Assembly (NCBI RefSeq): GCF_050948175.1
Contig: NW_027490167.1
Coordinates: 1,054,001-1,118,000, forward strand
Length of the DNA: 64,000 nucleotides
Reading direction: 5' to 3'
Origin: Xylocopa sonorina
Lineage: Eukaryota > Arthropoda > Insecta > Hymenoptera > Apidae
The notes under the pieces are model-generated. The model saw nothing but the letters and a program-made list of their open reading frames with translations, did not search any database and had not been told where the DNA came from. The translations under genes were made by a program, and so were the position numbers. Positions 1 through 10,606 of the stretch are shown one piece after another; position 1 is the first letter of the stretch, and each line of letters begins with the position of its first letter.

Positions 1-3000
1 TAGTTCGTGAGGGGTGTATAACGTACCCTCGTGTACGCTGGTGTTGTATGCGAACATCGCGTACGGTAACCATTTCTCCCATTCGTTACTCGACTCGATA
101 TAGTGTTTCAGATACTCGGCCAAGACGTGGTGAGATCTTTCGACGGACCCGTTCGTTTGCGGATGGAATGCGGTGGACTTGTACTGCTTGATTCTGAATT
201 TGATAGCGATGGCTTTTATCAGGCTATTTATAAAATTGGAGCCCTGATCTGTCAGTATGCCCTTGGGGCATCCGAACTTACAGATAAACTCTCGAATCAA
301 TGCATCCGCAATGTCTACGGCCGTGGTGGTTTTAAGGGGAATTGCGACGGAGAATTTTGTTAGTAGGTCTTGGATTGTTAATATGTTTGTGAAACCATCT
401 GGTGTTTCGGGAAGAGGACCCATAACGTCCATCGAGATTTTGTCAAAAGCCCTGCCGGGGGTATCGGTTAGAGTGAGAGGTTGTCTCGTTTTTACTCTGA
501 CCAGTTTTTCCGTTTGGCAGCTTTTGCATTTGCCGATGTATTCTTGGATTTGCAACTTCATATTGGGCCAAAAGTATTGTTGCCTAATACGAGTGTATGT
601 TTTATTCACACCCTTGTGGCCTCCCACAGGTGTGTCGTGGTTCTCCTGTATTATTTTCAGTCTATCTTGGACTGGCGGAGTTCGAATCAGCCCCTGACAG
701 ACCGTTATTTGAACGTTCGATTCGTAAAATAGGTCCTCGAGGATTTTTCGGATTCGGGACCATGGAATAGAATCAAGGGAGATCTGTGCGATACTGAATG
801 TTGTTAACTGGAGTTCGTTTACGACGTCGTATAGTGATCGAAATGCTTCGACCGTGGTTTGGAAATCGACTGATCGGCTTGGATGTTCCACGATCGGAAG
901 CTGGATTTGGTACTCGTTTTCTATTTTCACAACTTTGGATCTGGAAAGGACGATGTTTTCGTTGGGAAGGAATTGTCCGGTTTTTTCGAGTTCTTGGGCA
1001 CCCGCGTCGTAAGGGTGTCCTGACTGCGTGACGAAAATGACAATATTGTCTCGTCTGGTTGACAGTGAGTCGCGACTGTATTTAAACAAAGGCTCTCGCC
1101 TGATGTATTCATTCGGTGCAGGGACATAGATTTCGGGATTATCGGTTGTGTGCGGAGTTGACGAGGTGTCGGTAAGTGAGGGAGCGTCGGGCGTCGGTAC
1201 GTCGGTTCCCGACGTTACCGGTGTAGGAGGAGGAGCTGGAGTGGTGTATTTCCTTCGAACTTCCGGGGAGACATCGAAGATGTCATCCTCCGAATCAAGT
1301 GCGTGGGAAAGCGGGAAAACTCGGGCGGGATTCCGCGATAGTGCGTCCGCATTGAGGTTGGTTTTGCCGCTTTTGTATACCATCTCATAATCAAATTCAG
1401 CAAGCTTAAGCCTCCAACGAACGAGTCTACTGGATGGATCTTTGACCGAGTTCATCCACACTAACGGCCGATGGTCGGTAACGAGTTTGAACTGGTTACC
1501 GTAGATGTATGGCCGGAAATAGTGGACGGCGTAGACGATCGCCAGACACTCCTTCTCGATCGTAGAATAATTTCGCTCCGCAGTATTGAGTAATCGCGAC
1601 GTGTACGCGATCGGCAGATCGCGACCTATCGGGCCTTGACTGAGAATAGCGCCGATCGCTTCGGCAGATGCATCGGTGGTTATAACGAACGGCTGCTTAA
1701 AGTTCGGATATTGGAGTATAGGAGCCTCGCACAGGCAATCGCGAAGTTGTACAAATGAGTTTTCTTGATCGTTGCGCCACACGAAAGGCGCGTCCTTTTT
1801 TAACAGATTGGTCAGAGGTTTAGCGATACGCGAGAAATTAGCAATGAAACGCCTGTAATATCCCGCAAGACCGAGGAATTGTTTAATTTGTTTGGCGTTC
1901 TGTGGACGTGGAAAATTTTTCACCGCGCTTATTTTCGCGGGGTCCGGTTTTACCCCGTGCTCGCTGATAATGTGGCCTAAATAGCTAACCTCTCTTCGCA
2001 GGAATTCGCACTTATCAGGTTGCAAAACTAGGTTGGCTTCCTTGAGCCTTTTTGTTAATTTTTCAAATTTTACTCGGTGCTCCTGCAGAGAGCTGGCGTA
2101 GATCACGATATCATCGAGGTAGACGAATACCTCGTTCCCCTGGAGGCCGGAGAGGACGTTGTCCATCAGCCTCTGGAACGTCGCGGGCGCGTTTTTCAAC
2201 CCGAAGGGCATTCTTTTGAACTCATAGTGCCCGTGAGGCGTAGAAAAAGCGGTTTTCGGAGCGTCGGCGGGTTCCATAGGGATCTGATGGAACCCGCTCG
2301 CGAGATCGAAAGTACTGAAGTATTTCGCGCTACCGAGCTGATCGAGAATCTCCGTGATGCAAGGGAGGGGGTACGCGTCGGCGACAGACTTCTCGTTCAG
2401 AGCTCGGTAGTCGATAACGACGCGCCACTGTTTATTGCCCAAGGAATCAGGCTTCTTGGGCACTACCCACAGTGGTGAATTATAAGGCGATTTGGACGGA
2501 GAGATGACATCGTTTTGTAAAAAGTGTTCGACTTGACGGCGAATTTCCTCCTTATGTGCCGGGGGAAAGCGATATTGCTTCACGTTGACGGGTCGGTCGT
2601 CAACGGTTGGTATTTTATGCGTGGTGGCCGAAGTGTGTCCTAATTTGTCGCCTTGGATATGGAAGAGATGCTGCGAGCTTTCGACGAGGCGGATGACATG
2701 TTCTTTTTCCTCCTTATTGAGGTGATCGAGACGAAGGAGACTGAGTATACGGTCCACGCGAGATTGCGGAGAGTCGGCGGTTTGCGGTGATAGCGGAGAT
2801 TTCGATTTTGCATCTCGCTTTACATTGGTTTTTACCGCTTGCGCGTAGGAAATTCGGTGCTTGTTTATTACTTTGCACCGAGAAGGAGGAAGCTCGCGTG
2901 TCGAATACGATGTCTGATTTGAAATAGAAGTAGAAATTTCCCTTTTGTGGGAAGAGCCGATCGGTGCGGCGGATACAGCGTATTTTTTCGAATTGGAAAA

Positions 3001-3942
3001 AATTGGAAACAGAGAGGGACTGCCCTCCTCGTGGAGGGGAGTCATAATTTGAGCCGGTTCGAGTTTTACGTCTGGCAATGCGATTTTGATCGTGCGATCT
3101 GATGAATTTATTATTCTTGTAATCGCCTTGCCATGGACCACTCTGACTAGGGCGTTCCCGAAAAATATTCCCGGTGCTAAATTAATTCTCGGAATTATTC
3201 CTTCTGGGATATCGGAGTTTATCACGCGAACCTTTATTCCGACATTTGATCGCGGAGGAATCGAGATCTGATCTCTTTGCTTCGAAGAAACGGCCTTCTT
3301 ATCCGTTCTGGGTTTAGATTTCGCCGGTGCATCGCGTTTCGGAGGGGGCGATGATTGCGGCGGCGTCGGAGGAGAAATAGATTTAGTGCGCGACGTTTGT
3401 TTATTTTTCGCTGGTAAGTGAGGAGCGGTCTCCGGGCGCGACGACGGTTCTTCGGTTGGCTCGACATCCTCTACGAAAGGGATTTTCTGCCCGTTCCATT
3501 TGATAAATTTCTTAAGGAAGGAAATTTCCGCGTCCTTACAAAAGCCCGAGCCGAGGATTCCGTTAGGCTTTAAGGGAAAATTGTCCTCGACTACATTGAA
3601 GGGGACGACGCGGTCGAAGATTACCAGGTTCACCGTCCCTAAGGTGGCTGTTTTGCCGTCGGTTACACCCGTTATAATCACTATTTCCGAAGAGTCGATT
3701 CGCGCGGAGGATTTTAATGCCGATCGTTTGATAATGTTTATCTCTGCCCCGGTGTCTATCATAAATCGGGTTGGACAGATTAAATGATCGGATTTAATTA
3801 TCACGGTAGGCGTGCTTGCTTTCCCGGTGATATTTATTGCGGCGTTTCTCCTACTTCCTCGTCGGAATTGTTCGCTGCGAGAGTTCGTATTTGCGGTAGG
3901 GCCTCGCGACCTGTCTCGCGGCGGGTACGGAGGCCACCGTCG
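1..3942 (-). CDS. pol: Pol polyprotein, partial (protease, RT, RNase H, most of integrase)
   Basis: Polyprotein that matures, copies and integrates the element. It is in the -1 frame relative to gag and is entered by frameshifting at 3942-3948; there is no suitable ATG at its 5' end. The part visible is open from the shift site to the window edge and matches Element 4 Pol to about the end of the integrase catalytic core. It contains the DTGA protease motif, the YLDD reverse transcriptase motif, RNase H and the D-D-E integrase residues. Element 2 lacks one C near its position 14392; Element 1 keeps it (in the CCC at 3168-3170), so Element 1 is not broken there. The C-terminal integrase region and LTR-encoded tail are outside the window. 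Antisense ORFs over this region are shadows. Confidence 0.93.
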
Positions 3943-5165
3943 TTTCCCGAGTCCCTGTTCAAATTGTTATTATATCTTCTCTTACGGCATTCGTCTATGC
4001 TGTGCCCCGGGTTTTTACAATATTTGCAAAATTTTTGCGCGTCCCTGTCTAAAATTTGTCGCGGCTGTTCGTAGGACGGGCGTTGAGCGGGAAGCGGTGC
4101 GTCCCTGGGACGCAGGTATGGGTCTCGATATTCCCGTGATCGGTATTGAGGTACGGTTCTGAGCCGACATTCGGTCGCGTAATGTCCCGTGTTGTTGCAT
4201 TTACTGCAGATAATGTCTACGAGTTTTTCGCGAGATTCCGCGCGTGGTCGCGTTTTGCCTAGACGTTGTAAGTCGCGTTCGTGAATTTGAAAGAGTTCGC
4301 GTGCTCTTGTGAAAATTTGCTGCAGGGTGTTGTATGGATCTATCGGCATCTGAATTCTTATTTCGGGAATAAGTCCGTCCCTGAAGCACTGTGACGCGAG
4401 TTTGTTTACGCTTTCTAAGGACTCTTGGGGATCGCGACGCGCGAGTCTGTCGCAGTCAATTATGGCTGTCTTCAGGTCCTTTACCCGTCCAATATAATCT
4501 AAAATGTGCTCGTTGGCACGCATGTATATATTGGTGAGTTCGCCCCTGTAGTGATCGGCGGATTTCACGGGTCCGAACGAACATCGAAGAATATCAGTTA
4601 ATTCCAGAATCGTCTGGCACGGCTCGTCCTCTAACGCGGCATAAGCGCGGCCCTTCAATTTGCCCTTCAGAAGGCGCGTAAACGTGCGCTCGCACCCGTT
4701 CGGAATTAGTTCGTAAGCCCGTTTGCAAGCCCGCGTAAATTGGAGTACCGGAATATTTTGTCCGTCGAACGTCGGTACGGCTTCAAGCGCTTGCTTGAGC
4801 GAAAGCTCGTCATGTTGCGGGTTGGTTACGGCGGATATTTGACTCGAACCTTGTGCGGAAATCGGGTCTATACGCGGAATTTCCAACGGCACTGTATCGT
4901 CGCGTGCTAGATCTGGAGTTCGGCGGATAGCTTCAATTTCGCGACGGAGCATTTCAACTTGTTGAAGCAAGGTCACCGTAGTTGGATCGGTCGATTCTAC
5001 GTTTTTCGCCGATGTGCCTGCTTGCGCGGTATCTTGAGTAAGCTCGCCGAGAGCGTCTTGAAAATCTAATGCCCTATTTGTGCGTTTATCGCGATCAGTT
5101 TCGTGCATCGCGGCGGCCCGTTGCGCTTGCTGGCGCGTTTTGGTCGGTGGAGTTCTCGTTGCCAT
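3834..5165 (-). CDS. gag: Gag polyprotein (capsid and nucleocapsid), 443 aa
   Basis: Structural protein forming the intracellular particle and packaging element RNA. The ATG is in good context (AAGCCATGG). The N-terminal region includes a short predicted coiled-coil stretch (about residues 64-82, LLQQ...REIEAIRR). A helical retrotransposon-gag capsid region follows at about 120-300. Two CCHC zinc knuckles (C-X2-C-X4-H-X4-C) start at residues 320 and 380. The last 36 or so codons overlap the pol frame. It differs from the Element 2 copy at only a few residues (V/M near residue 92, Q/R near 136, R/C near 312) and matches Element 4 at those sites, so the differences probably arose in Element 2. 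Confidence 0.95.
   Translation of the reverse strand: MATRTPPTKTRQQAQRAAAMHETDRDKRTNRALDFQDALGELTQDTAQAGTSAKNVESTDPTTVTLLQQVEMLRREIEAIRRTPDLARDDTVPLEIPRIDPISAQGSSQISAVTNPQHDELSLKQALEAVPTFDGQNIPVLQFTRACKRAYELIPNGCERTFTRLLKGKLKGRAYAALEDEPCQTILELTDILRCSFGPVKSADHYRGELTNIYMRANEHILDYIGRVKDLKTAIIDCDRLARRDPQESLESVNKLASQCFRDGLIPEIRIQMPIDPYNTLQQIFTRARELFQIHERDLQRLGKTRPRAESREKLVDIICSKCNNTGHYATECRLRTVPQYRSREYRDPYLRPRDAPLPAQRPSYEQPRQILDRDAQKFCKYCKNPGHSIDECRKRRYNNNLNRDSGNDGGLRTRRETGREALPQIRTLAANNSDEEVGETPQ
3900..3948 (-). other. -1 ribosomal frameshift signal, gag to pol
   Basis: The slippery heptamer GGGAAAC (3942-3948, minus) is in gag phase as G GGA AAC. Six nucleotides on, a stem pairs GGCCT with AGGCC and encloses an inner hairpin CGCGA/TCGCG with loop GACAGG. 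Pol lies in the -1 frame. The same arrangement is in the other three elements. Confidence 0.85.
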
Positions 5166-5216
5166 GGCTTGTTTCGCGGTCTCGGACGGCAGAATTTCCG
5201 TGGAGAACGCGTGGCT

Positions 5217-5234
5217 ATCCCACCGCTGTCACCA
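5217..5234 (-). other. Primer binding site (tRNA-Leu type)
   Basis: The 18-nt sequence TGGTGACAGCGGTGGGAT is complementary to a tRNA 3' end reading ATCCCACCGCTGTCACCA, which fits tRNA-Leu. It lies 13 nt inside the 5' LTR, a longer gap than usual. It would prime minus-strand cDNA synthesis. Confidence 0.85.
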
Positions 5235-5381
5235 AAAATATCTTTCGTGTCACGTCCCGAGGTGCGTTTGCGCTCGATCCGATGGCACGATTCGTTGCCT
5301 TTCCCGAAAAACCTACGCGAATTGCGCTGGGGCCGGGTTCGTTGGCGGTCGGAACTCGATCTAACCAAAATTACGCCTAAC

Positions 5382-5387
5382 ACTTAC
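5382..5387 (-). other. Candidate 5' splice site after the leader ORF
   Basis: Minus-strand GAAAG|GTAAGTG, a full match to the donor consensus, 14 nt after the leader ORF stop codon. It is conserved in family 2. No matching acceptor could be chosen by eye. Confidence 0.5.
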
Positions 5388-5401
5388 CTTTCGACGTCTT
5401 C

Positions 5402-5731
5402 TTAATACTGTTTCGCCTCTCGTTCCAGGTATCTGTGGCGCCGTGGATCCGTGACCGGAATAGCAGCGGCGTACGGCTGGATCGGCGGAGCGTCGACGGG
5501 AATGAGTCTCCAGGCAGGCGAGCTACGGCTGGAGGAAACTGGCGCTGGAACCGGGCGATCCTGGATTCGAATTGGACGTACGGCTGCGAAGACCTCCTTC
5601 GCAGGAACGGAAACAGCGTTGCAGACGTATGGATGTCCGGAAGTACAACTCGCGTATTCGCGAATGAGACGGCGTAGATATTCTTTCCTACCCGCGCGTC
5701 GTGTACGCCTTTTCGGAGGCTCGGGATTCAT
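5402..5731 (-). CDS. LTR-encoded leader ORF (109 aa, function unknown)
   Basis: Unrecognised small protein encoded inside the LTR in the same direction as gag and pol. The start is the first ATG after the AT-rich promoter-like block (none in the roughly 250 nt before it). The N-terminal part is basic (PPKRRTRRAGRKEYLRRL) and the C-terminal part is rich in Pro, Ala and Arg, ending DPRRHRYLEREAKQY. The C-terminal half is conserved in family 2. In a 32-codon block starting at the Trp, a hand count gives 10 synonymous and 5 nonsynonymous codon differences, which favours real coding. No transmembrane segment or zinc motif is seen. It could be a regulatory or RNA-binding leader protein; that is a guess from its charge. 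It precedes gag on the presumed transcript. Confidence 0.5.
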   Translation of the reverse strand: MNPEPPKRRTRRAGRKEYLRRLIREYASCTSGHPYVCNAVSVPAKEVFAAVRPIRIQDRPVPAPVSSSRSSPAWRLIPVDAPPIQPYAAAIPVTDPRRHRYLEREAKQY

Positions 5732-5998
5732 CAAAGGCGCTTGCACTAGGACGGAATACGGCTCGGCCAAGCGATGGTGCGCTCTGGCTTACCGAGGTCG
5801 ATCCTTGTTCAAGATACCTTGGATACGATAGGAATGCAGCGAGAGCAGTCGAGCGTTGGTGCGCTCAAAGACTGTCCAGCGTACAGAGCTGTCGCAGATG
5901 AATCGTGTGAATTGAATAAGAATCGCGAGCGTACACGTGGAATAGAATTTAAGGAACTTGTATTCGAATAAAGAGACTTGGATTTGGTAAAACAAGAG

Positions 5999-6009
5999 TA
6001 TATTCTATA
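5999..6009 (-). promoter_or_regulatory. Candidate TATA-like promoter element in LTR
   Basis: TATAGAATATA on the minus strand, in an AT-rich block about 270 nt before the leader ORF ATG. The ATAGAATATA core and the following TTTTACCA are conserved in the family 2 LTR. The transcription start is not known. No canonical AATAAA was found on the sense strand of the LTR downstream of it. Confidence 0.35.
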
Positions 6010-6729
6010 ATATAACTATCCTACTACACTTTACTAAGTCTAAGTTATCAACTAACGATATAATATGAAATGGAAATAGTAATAAGTTATAATAAGGACT
6101 CCGCTAAGGGAGATGCGATAGAGTCGGCTGCATGAGAGCTGATAGCTCGTGGCAGGGGAGCGTATTGCTCGGAGGTTGAGATTAGAACCGTCTCGGAGAT
6201 CGGACTCCAAGGAACTCCTCTCTCGGTCGCGCGTCCGCGACCTCCTCGGGTTGCGTGGCGCGCGAGTCGCTGGGCCCCGTGAGTGGGGCGTACGATCGGA
6301 GTGGGGCGGCCACTCGGAGTGGGGTGCGGCTCGCGTTCAGCGTGAGCCGCGAGCGTCGAGTGCGCGCGGGCACGCATCGCAGCTTATATTCTATACGACT
6401 TAGAAATTATGATTGTACAAATATCTGCTTATATTTAGGTGTGTGTTGGGTTGTGTATGTACATGATTCGTGTAGAGTGCTTAATCTAGAATCGCGTGTA
6501 TGAAAAGTAAGCGTACGGTTGTGTGATCGCAGGTGATCGGGATTCGTACGCGGGGAGGTATTCCTCATCCTCGTAGCGTTGTCTCCTCGTCTCGGGGCGT
6601 CGAATCGTCGTGCGGCCCGTGTACGGGGGATGCTGATACAGGTGCTGGCGGGAGAGCGGTGTCCCGGTTGCGGATGCTGCGGATGCTGGTTGGCGCCAGA
6701 GGGTGGCAGGCGGTGCGCCTGACGTCACA

Positions 6730-6733
6730 GTAG
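6730..6733. repeat. Right target-site duplication of Element 1 (GTAG)
   Basis: GTAG directly follows the LTR terminus and continues into satellite sequence tagtacttcg. The left partner is outside the window, so the duplication is inferred from the 4-bp rule seen in the other three elements. Confidence 0.55.
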
Positions 6734-9081
6734 TACTTCGCAATGAATATTATATCTTATCATGAAACATAGAAATGAGATCGGATATCGCGTTTTAAGA
6801 AGCATTACAACTCTATTGCTACGATACGTAGACATCTGCAAACGCTATTTCCGAGAAAGGATGTGTCGCCTTTACATTCATTTGAAGCGTAGACGAGGAA
6901 TACATAATACTTCGCAACGAATATTTTATCTTATCATGCGACATAGAAATGAGATGCGATATCGCGTTTTAAGAAGCATTACAACTCTATTGCTACGATA
7001 CGTAGACATCTGCAAACGCTATTTCCCAGCAAGGAAGTGCCGCATTTACGTTCATTTGAAGTGTATGCGAGGAATACGTAACACTTCACAATGAATATTA
7101 TATCTTATAATGAATCATAGAAATGAGATGCGATATCGCGTTTTAAGAAGCGTTAGAACACTATTGCTACGATACGTAGACATCTGCAAACGCTATTTCC
7201 TAGCAAGGGAGTGTCGCATTTACATTCTTTTGAAGTGAATACGAGGTATACATGAGACTTCGCAATGAATATTATATCTTATCATGAAACATAGAAATTA
7301 GATGCAGCATCTCGTTTTAAGAATCATTAGTACTCTATTGCTTCGATATGTAGACACCTGCAATCGCTATTTCCTAGCAAGGAAGAGTCGCATTTACAAT
7401 CATATGAAGCATAGACGAGGAATACATAACACTTCGCAATGAATATTATATCTTATCATGAATCATAGAAATGAGATGCGATATCGCGTTTTATGAAGCA
7501 TTACAACTCTATTGCTACGATACTTAGACATCTGCAAACGCTGTTTCCTAGCAAGGAAGTGTCGCATTAACAATCATTTGAAGCGTAGACGAGGAATACG
7601 TAGTACTTCGCAATGAATATTATATCTTATCATGAAACATAGAAATGAGATCGGATATCGCGTTTTAAGAAGCATTACAACTCTATTGCTACGATACGTA
7701 GACATCTGCAAACGCTATTTCCGAGAAAGGATGTGTCGCCTTTACATTCATTTGAAGCGTAGACGAGGAATACATAGTACTTCGCAATGAATATTATATC
7801 TTATCATGAGACATAGAAATGAGATGCGATATCGCGTTTTATGAAGCATTAGAACACTATTGCTACGATACGTAGACATCTGCAAACGCTATTTCCCAGC
7901 AAGGAAGTGTCGCACTTACATTCATTTGAAGTGTATTCGAGGAATACATAACACTTCGCAATGAATATTATATCTTATCATGAATCATAGAAAAGAGATG
8001 CGATATCGCGTTTTAAGAAGCATTACAACTCTAGTGCTACGATACGTAGACATCTGCAAACGCTATTTCCTAGCAAGGAAGTGTCGCATTTACATTCTTT
8101 TGAAGTGAATACGAGGCATACATGAGACTTCGCTATGAATATTATATCTTTTCAGTAAACATAGAAATGAGATGCGATATCGCGTTTTATGAAGCATTAC
8201 AACTCTATTGCTACGATACTTAGACATCTGCAAACGCTATTTCCTAGGAAGGAAGTGTCGCACTTACGTTCATTTGAAGCGTATGTGAGGAATACATAAC
8301 ACTTCACAATGAATATTATATCTTATAATGAATCATAGAAATGAGATGCGATATCGCGTTTTAAGAAGCGTTAGAACACTATTGCTACGATACGTAGACA
8401 TCTGCAAACGCTATTTCCTTGCAAGGAAGTGTCGCATTTACATTCATTTGAAGCGTAGACGAGGAATACATAGTACTTCGCAATGAATATTATTTCTTAT
8501 CATGAAACATAGAAATGAGATCGGATATCGAGTTTTAAGAAGCATTACAACTCTATTGCTACGATACGTAGACATCTGCAAACGCTATTTCCCAGCAAGG
8601 AAGAGTCGCATTTACATTCATTTGAAGTGTATTCGAGGAATACATAACACTTCGCAATGAATATTATATCTTATCATGAATCATAGAAATGAGATGCGAT
8701 ATCGCGTTTTAAGAAGCCTTAGAATTCTATTGCTACGATACTTAGACATCTACATACGCTATTTCCTAGCAAGGAAGTGTCGCATTTACATTCATTTGAA
8801 GCGTAGACGAGGAATACATAGTACTTCGCAATGAATATTATATCTTATCATGAGACATAGAAATGAGATGCGATATCGCGTTTTAAGAAGCATTACAACT
8901 CTATTGCTACGATACGTAGACATCTGCAAACGCTATTTCCTAGCAAGGAAGTGTCGCATTTACATTCTTTTGAAGTGAATACGAGGTATACATGAGACTT
9001 CGCAATGAATATTATATCTTATCATGAGACATAGAAATGAGATGCAGCATCTCGTTTTAAGAAGCATTAGTACTCTATTGC

Positions 9082-9085
9082 TTCG
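9082..9085. repeat. Left target-site duplication of Element 2 (TTCG)
   Basis: TTCG before the LTR matches TTCG at 17964-17967. Joining the flanks restores the satellite reading ctattgcttcgatacgtag. Confidence 0.95.
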
Positions 9086-10567
9086 TGTCACGTCCCGAGG
9101 TGCGTTTGCGCTCGATCCGATGGCACGATTCGTTGCCTTTCCCGAAAAACCTACGCGAATTGCGCTGGGGCCGGGTTCGTTGGCGGTCGGAACTCGATCT
9201 AACCAAAATTACGCCTAACACTTACCTTTCGACGTCTTCTTAATACTGTTTCGCCTCTCGTTCCAGGTATCTGTGGCGCCGTGGATCCGTGACCGGAATA
9301 GCAGCGGCGTACGGCTGGATCGGCGGAGCGTCGACGGGAATGAGTCTCCAGGCAGGCGAGCTACGGCTGGAGGAAACTGGCGCTGGAACCGGGCGATCCT
9401 GGATTCGAATTGGACGTACGGCTGCGAAGACCTCCTTCGCAGGAACGGAAACAGCGTTGCAGACGTATGGATGTCCGGAAGTACAACTCGCGTATTCGCG
9501 AATGAGACGGCGTAGATATTCTTTCCTACCCGCGCGTCGTGTACGCCTTTTCGGAGGCTCGGGATTCATCAAAGGCGCTTGCACTAGGACGGAATACGGC
9601 TCGGCCAAGCGATGGTGCGCTCTGGCTTACCGAGGTCGATCCTTGTTCAAGATACCTTGGATACGATAGGAATGCAGCGAGAGCAGTCGAGCGTTGGTGC
9701 GCTCAAAGACTGTCCAGCGTACAGAGCTGTCGCAGATGAATCGTGTGAATTGAATAAGAATCGCGAGCGTACACGTGGAATAGAATTTAAGGAGCTTGTA
9801 TTCGAATAAAGAGACTTGGATTTGGTAAAACAAGAGTATATTCTATAATATAACTATCCTACTACACTTTACTAAGTCTAAGTTATCAACTAACGATATA
9901 ATATGAAATGGAAATAGTAATAAGTTATAATAAGGACTCCGCTAAGGGAGATGCGATAGAGTCGGCTGCATGAGAGCTGATAGCTCGTGGCAGGGGAGCG
10001 TATTGCTCGGAGGTTGAGATTAGAACCGTCTCGGAGATCGGACTCCAAGGAACTCCTCTCTCGGTCGCGCGTCCGCGACCTCCTCGGGTTGCGTGGCGCG
10101 CGAGTCGCTGGGCCCCGTGAGTGGGGCGTACGATCGGAGTGGGGCGGCCACTCGGAGTGGGGTGCGGCTCGCGTTCAGCGTGAGCCGCGAGCGTCGAGTG
10201 CGCGCGGGCGCGCATCGCAGCTTATATTCTATACGACTTAGAAATTATGATTGTACAAATATCTGCTTATATTTAGGTGTGTGTTGGGTTGTGTATGTAC
10301 ATGATTCGTGTAGAGTGCTTAATCTAGAATCGCGTGTATGAAAAGTAAGCGTACGGTTGTGTGATCGCAGGTGATCGGGATTCGTACGCGGGGAGGTATT
10401 CCTCATCCTCGTAGCGTTGTCTCCTCGTCTCGGGGCGTCGAATCGTCGTGCGGCCCGTGTACGGGGGATGCTGATACAGGTGCTGGCGGGAGAGCGGTGT
10501 CCCGGTTGCGGATGCTGCGGATGCTGGTTGGCGCCAGAGGGTGGCAGGCGGTGCGCCTGACGTCACA
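9086..10567 (-). repeat. 3' LTR of Element 2 (1482 bp)
   Basis: Left end TGTCACGTCCC, right end CTGACGTCACA (plus strand). Same length and ORF content as 16482-17963. Its first 80 codons in element orientation encode the end of Pol (to 10324). It also carries a copy of the leader ORF (9240-9569). Confidence 0.96.
9240..9569 (-). CDS. Leader ORF copy in 3' LTR of Element 2 (109 aa)
   Basis: Identical protein to the ORF at 5402-5731 in Element 1, intact. Being in the 3' LTR it is downstream of gag and pol; if expressed, it would be from transcripts starting in this LTR and reading into array 1. See 5402-5731 for the coding evidence. Confidence 0.4.
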   Translation of the reverse strand: MNPEPPKRRTRRAGRKEYLRRLIREYASCTSGHPYVCNAVSVPAKEVFAAVRPIRIQDRPVPAPVSSSRSSPAWRLIPVDAPPIQPYAAAIPVTDPRRHRYLEREAKQY

Positions 10568-10578
10568 CCACCCCCCTT
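10568..10578 (-). other. Polypurine tract of Element 2
   Basis: AAGGGGGGTGG on the minus strand, directly next to the 3' LTR; the plus-strand primer site. It is also read as codons (SKGGG) in the pol frame. Confidence 0.9.
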
Positions 10579-10587
10579 GGAAAAAGA

Positions 10588-10606
10588 ATCTCGGCAATGC
10601 CGAGAT
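10588..10606 (-). other. Conserved inverted repeat upstream of polypurine tract
   Basis: ATCTCGGCATTGCCGAGAT on the minus strand: 9-bp arms around one base, 9 nt from the polypurine tract. It is present in all three elements that include this region, with 8-bp arms in family 2. Confidence 0.7.

Larger units (their letters stand above)
1..6729 (-). mobile_element. Element 1: Ty3/Gypsy LTR retrotransposon, family 1, 3' end outside window
   Basis: Minus-strand element. Its 5' LTR is at 5248-6729, followed (leftwards) by the primer binding site, gag and most of pol. The window starts inside the integrase region, so the rest of pol, the polypurine tract and the 3' LTR are missing. It is almost identical to Elements 2 and 4. 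Shared variants in the LTR and in pol (Ile in the HVIRLV stretch before RT, where Element 4 has Val) put it closer to Element 2 than to Element 4. The right flank begins GTAG, the expected 4-bp target duplication, but its partner lies outside the window. No disabling change is visible in the part present. Confidence 0.95.
5248..6729 (-). repeat. 5' LTR of Element 1 (1482 bp)
   Basis: Starts TGTGACGTCAGG and ends ACGTGACA on the minus strand; the termini are near-inverted repeats. The length is the same as the LTRs of Elements 2 and 4. In element orientation it holds: a copy of the Pol C-terminal tail (6486-6728), a GC-rich segment with three GAGTGGGG repeats at 18-bp spacing (6281, 6299, 6317), an AT-rich promoter-like block, the leader ORF (5402-5731) and a 5' splice site (5382-5387). 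Small differences such as ggaacttg versus ggagcttg separate it from the Element 2 LTRs. Confidence 0.95.
6730..9085. repeat. Satellite array 1, 174-bp monomers (about 13.5 copies)
   Basis: Head-to-tail repeats with an exact 174-bp period, counted from CGCAATGAATATT at 6739, 6913 (one substitution), 7087, 7261 and 7435. Numbering the monomer from CGCAATGAAT = 1, landmarks are a GCGATATCGC palindrome (44-53), TACGTA (87-92) and GGAAGTGTCGCATTT (121-135). The length of 2356 bp equals the phase expected with no net indel. Diagnostic variants recur every five monomers (870 bp): tcggatatcg at 6781, 7651 and 8521; cattctttt at 7223, 8093 and 8963. No gene is present; short ORFs are by-products of the period being 58 codons. 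Confidence 0.97.

Noticed and set aside
6762..7094. Satellite ORFs with 58-residue repeats (also 49320-49532, 49862-50056)
   Set aside because: The 174-bp period is 58 codons, so any open monomer frame repeats in phase. Most monomers have stops, and there is no conserved start.
6730..9085. CENP-B box in the monomer
   Set aside because: TTCG occurs, but no monomer examined has the A and CGGG at the required spacing.
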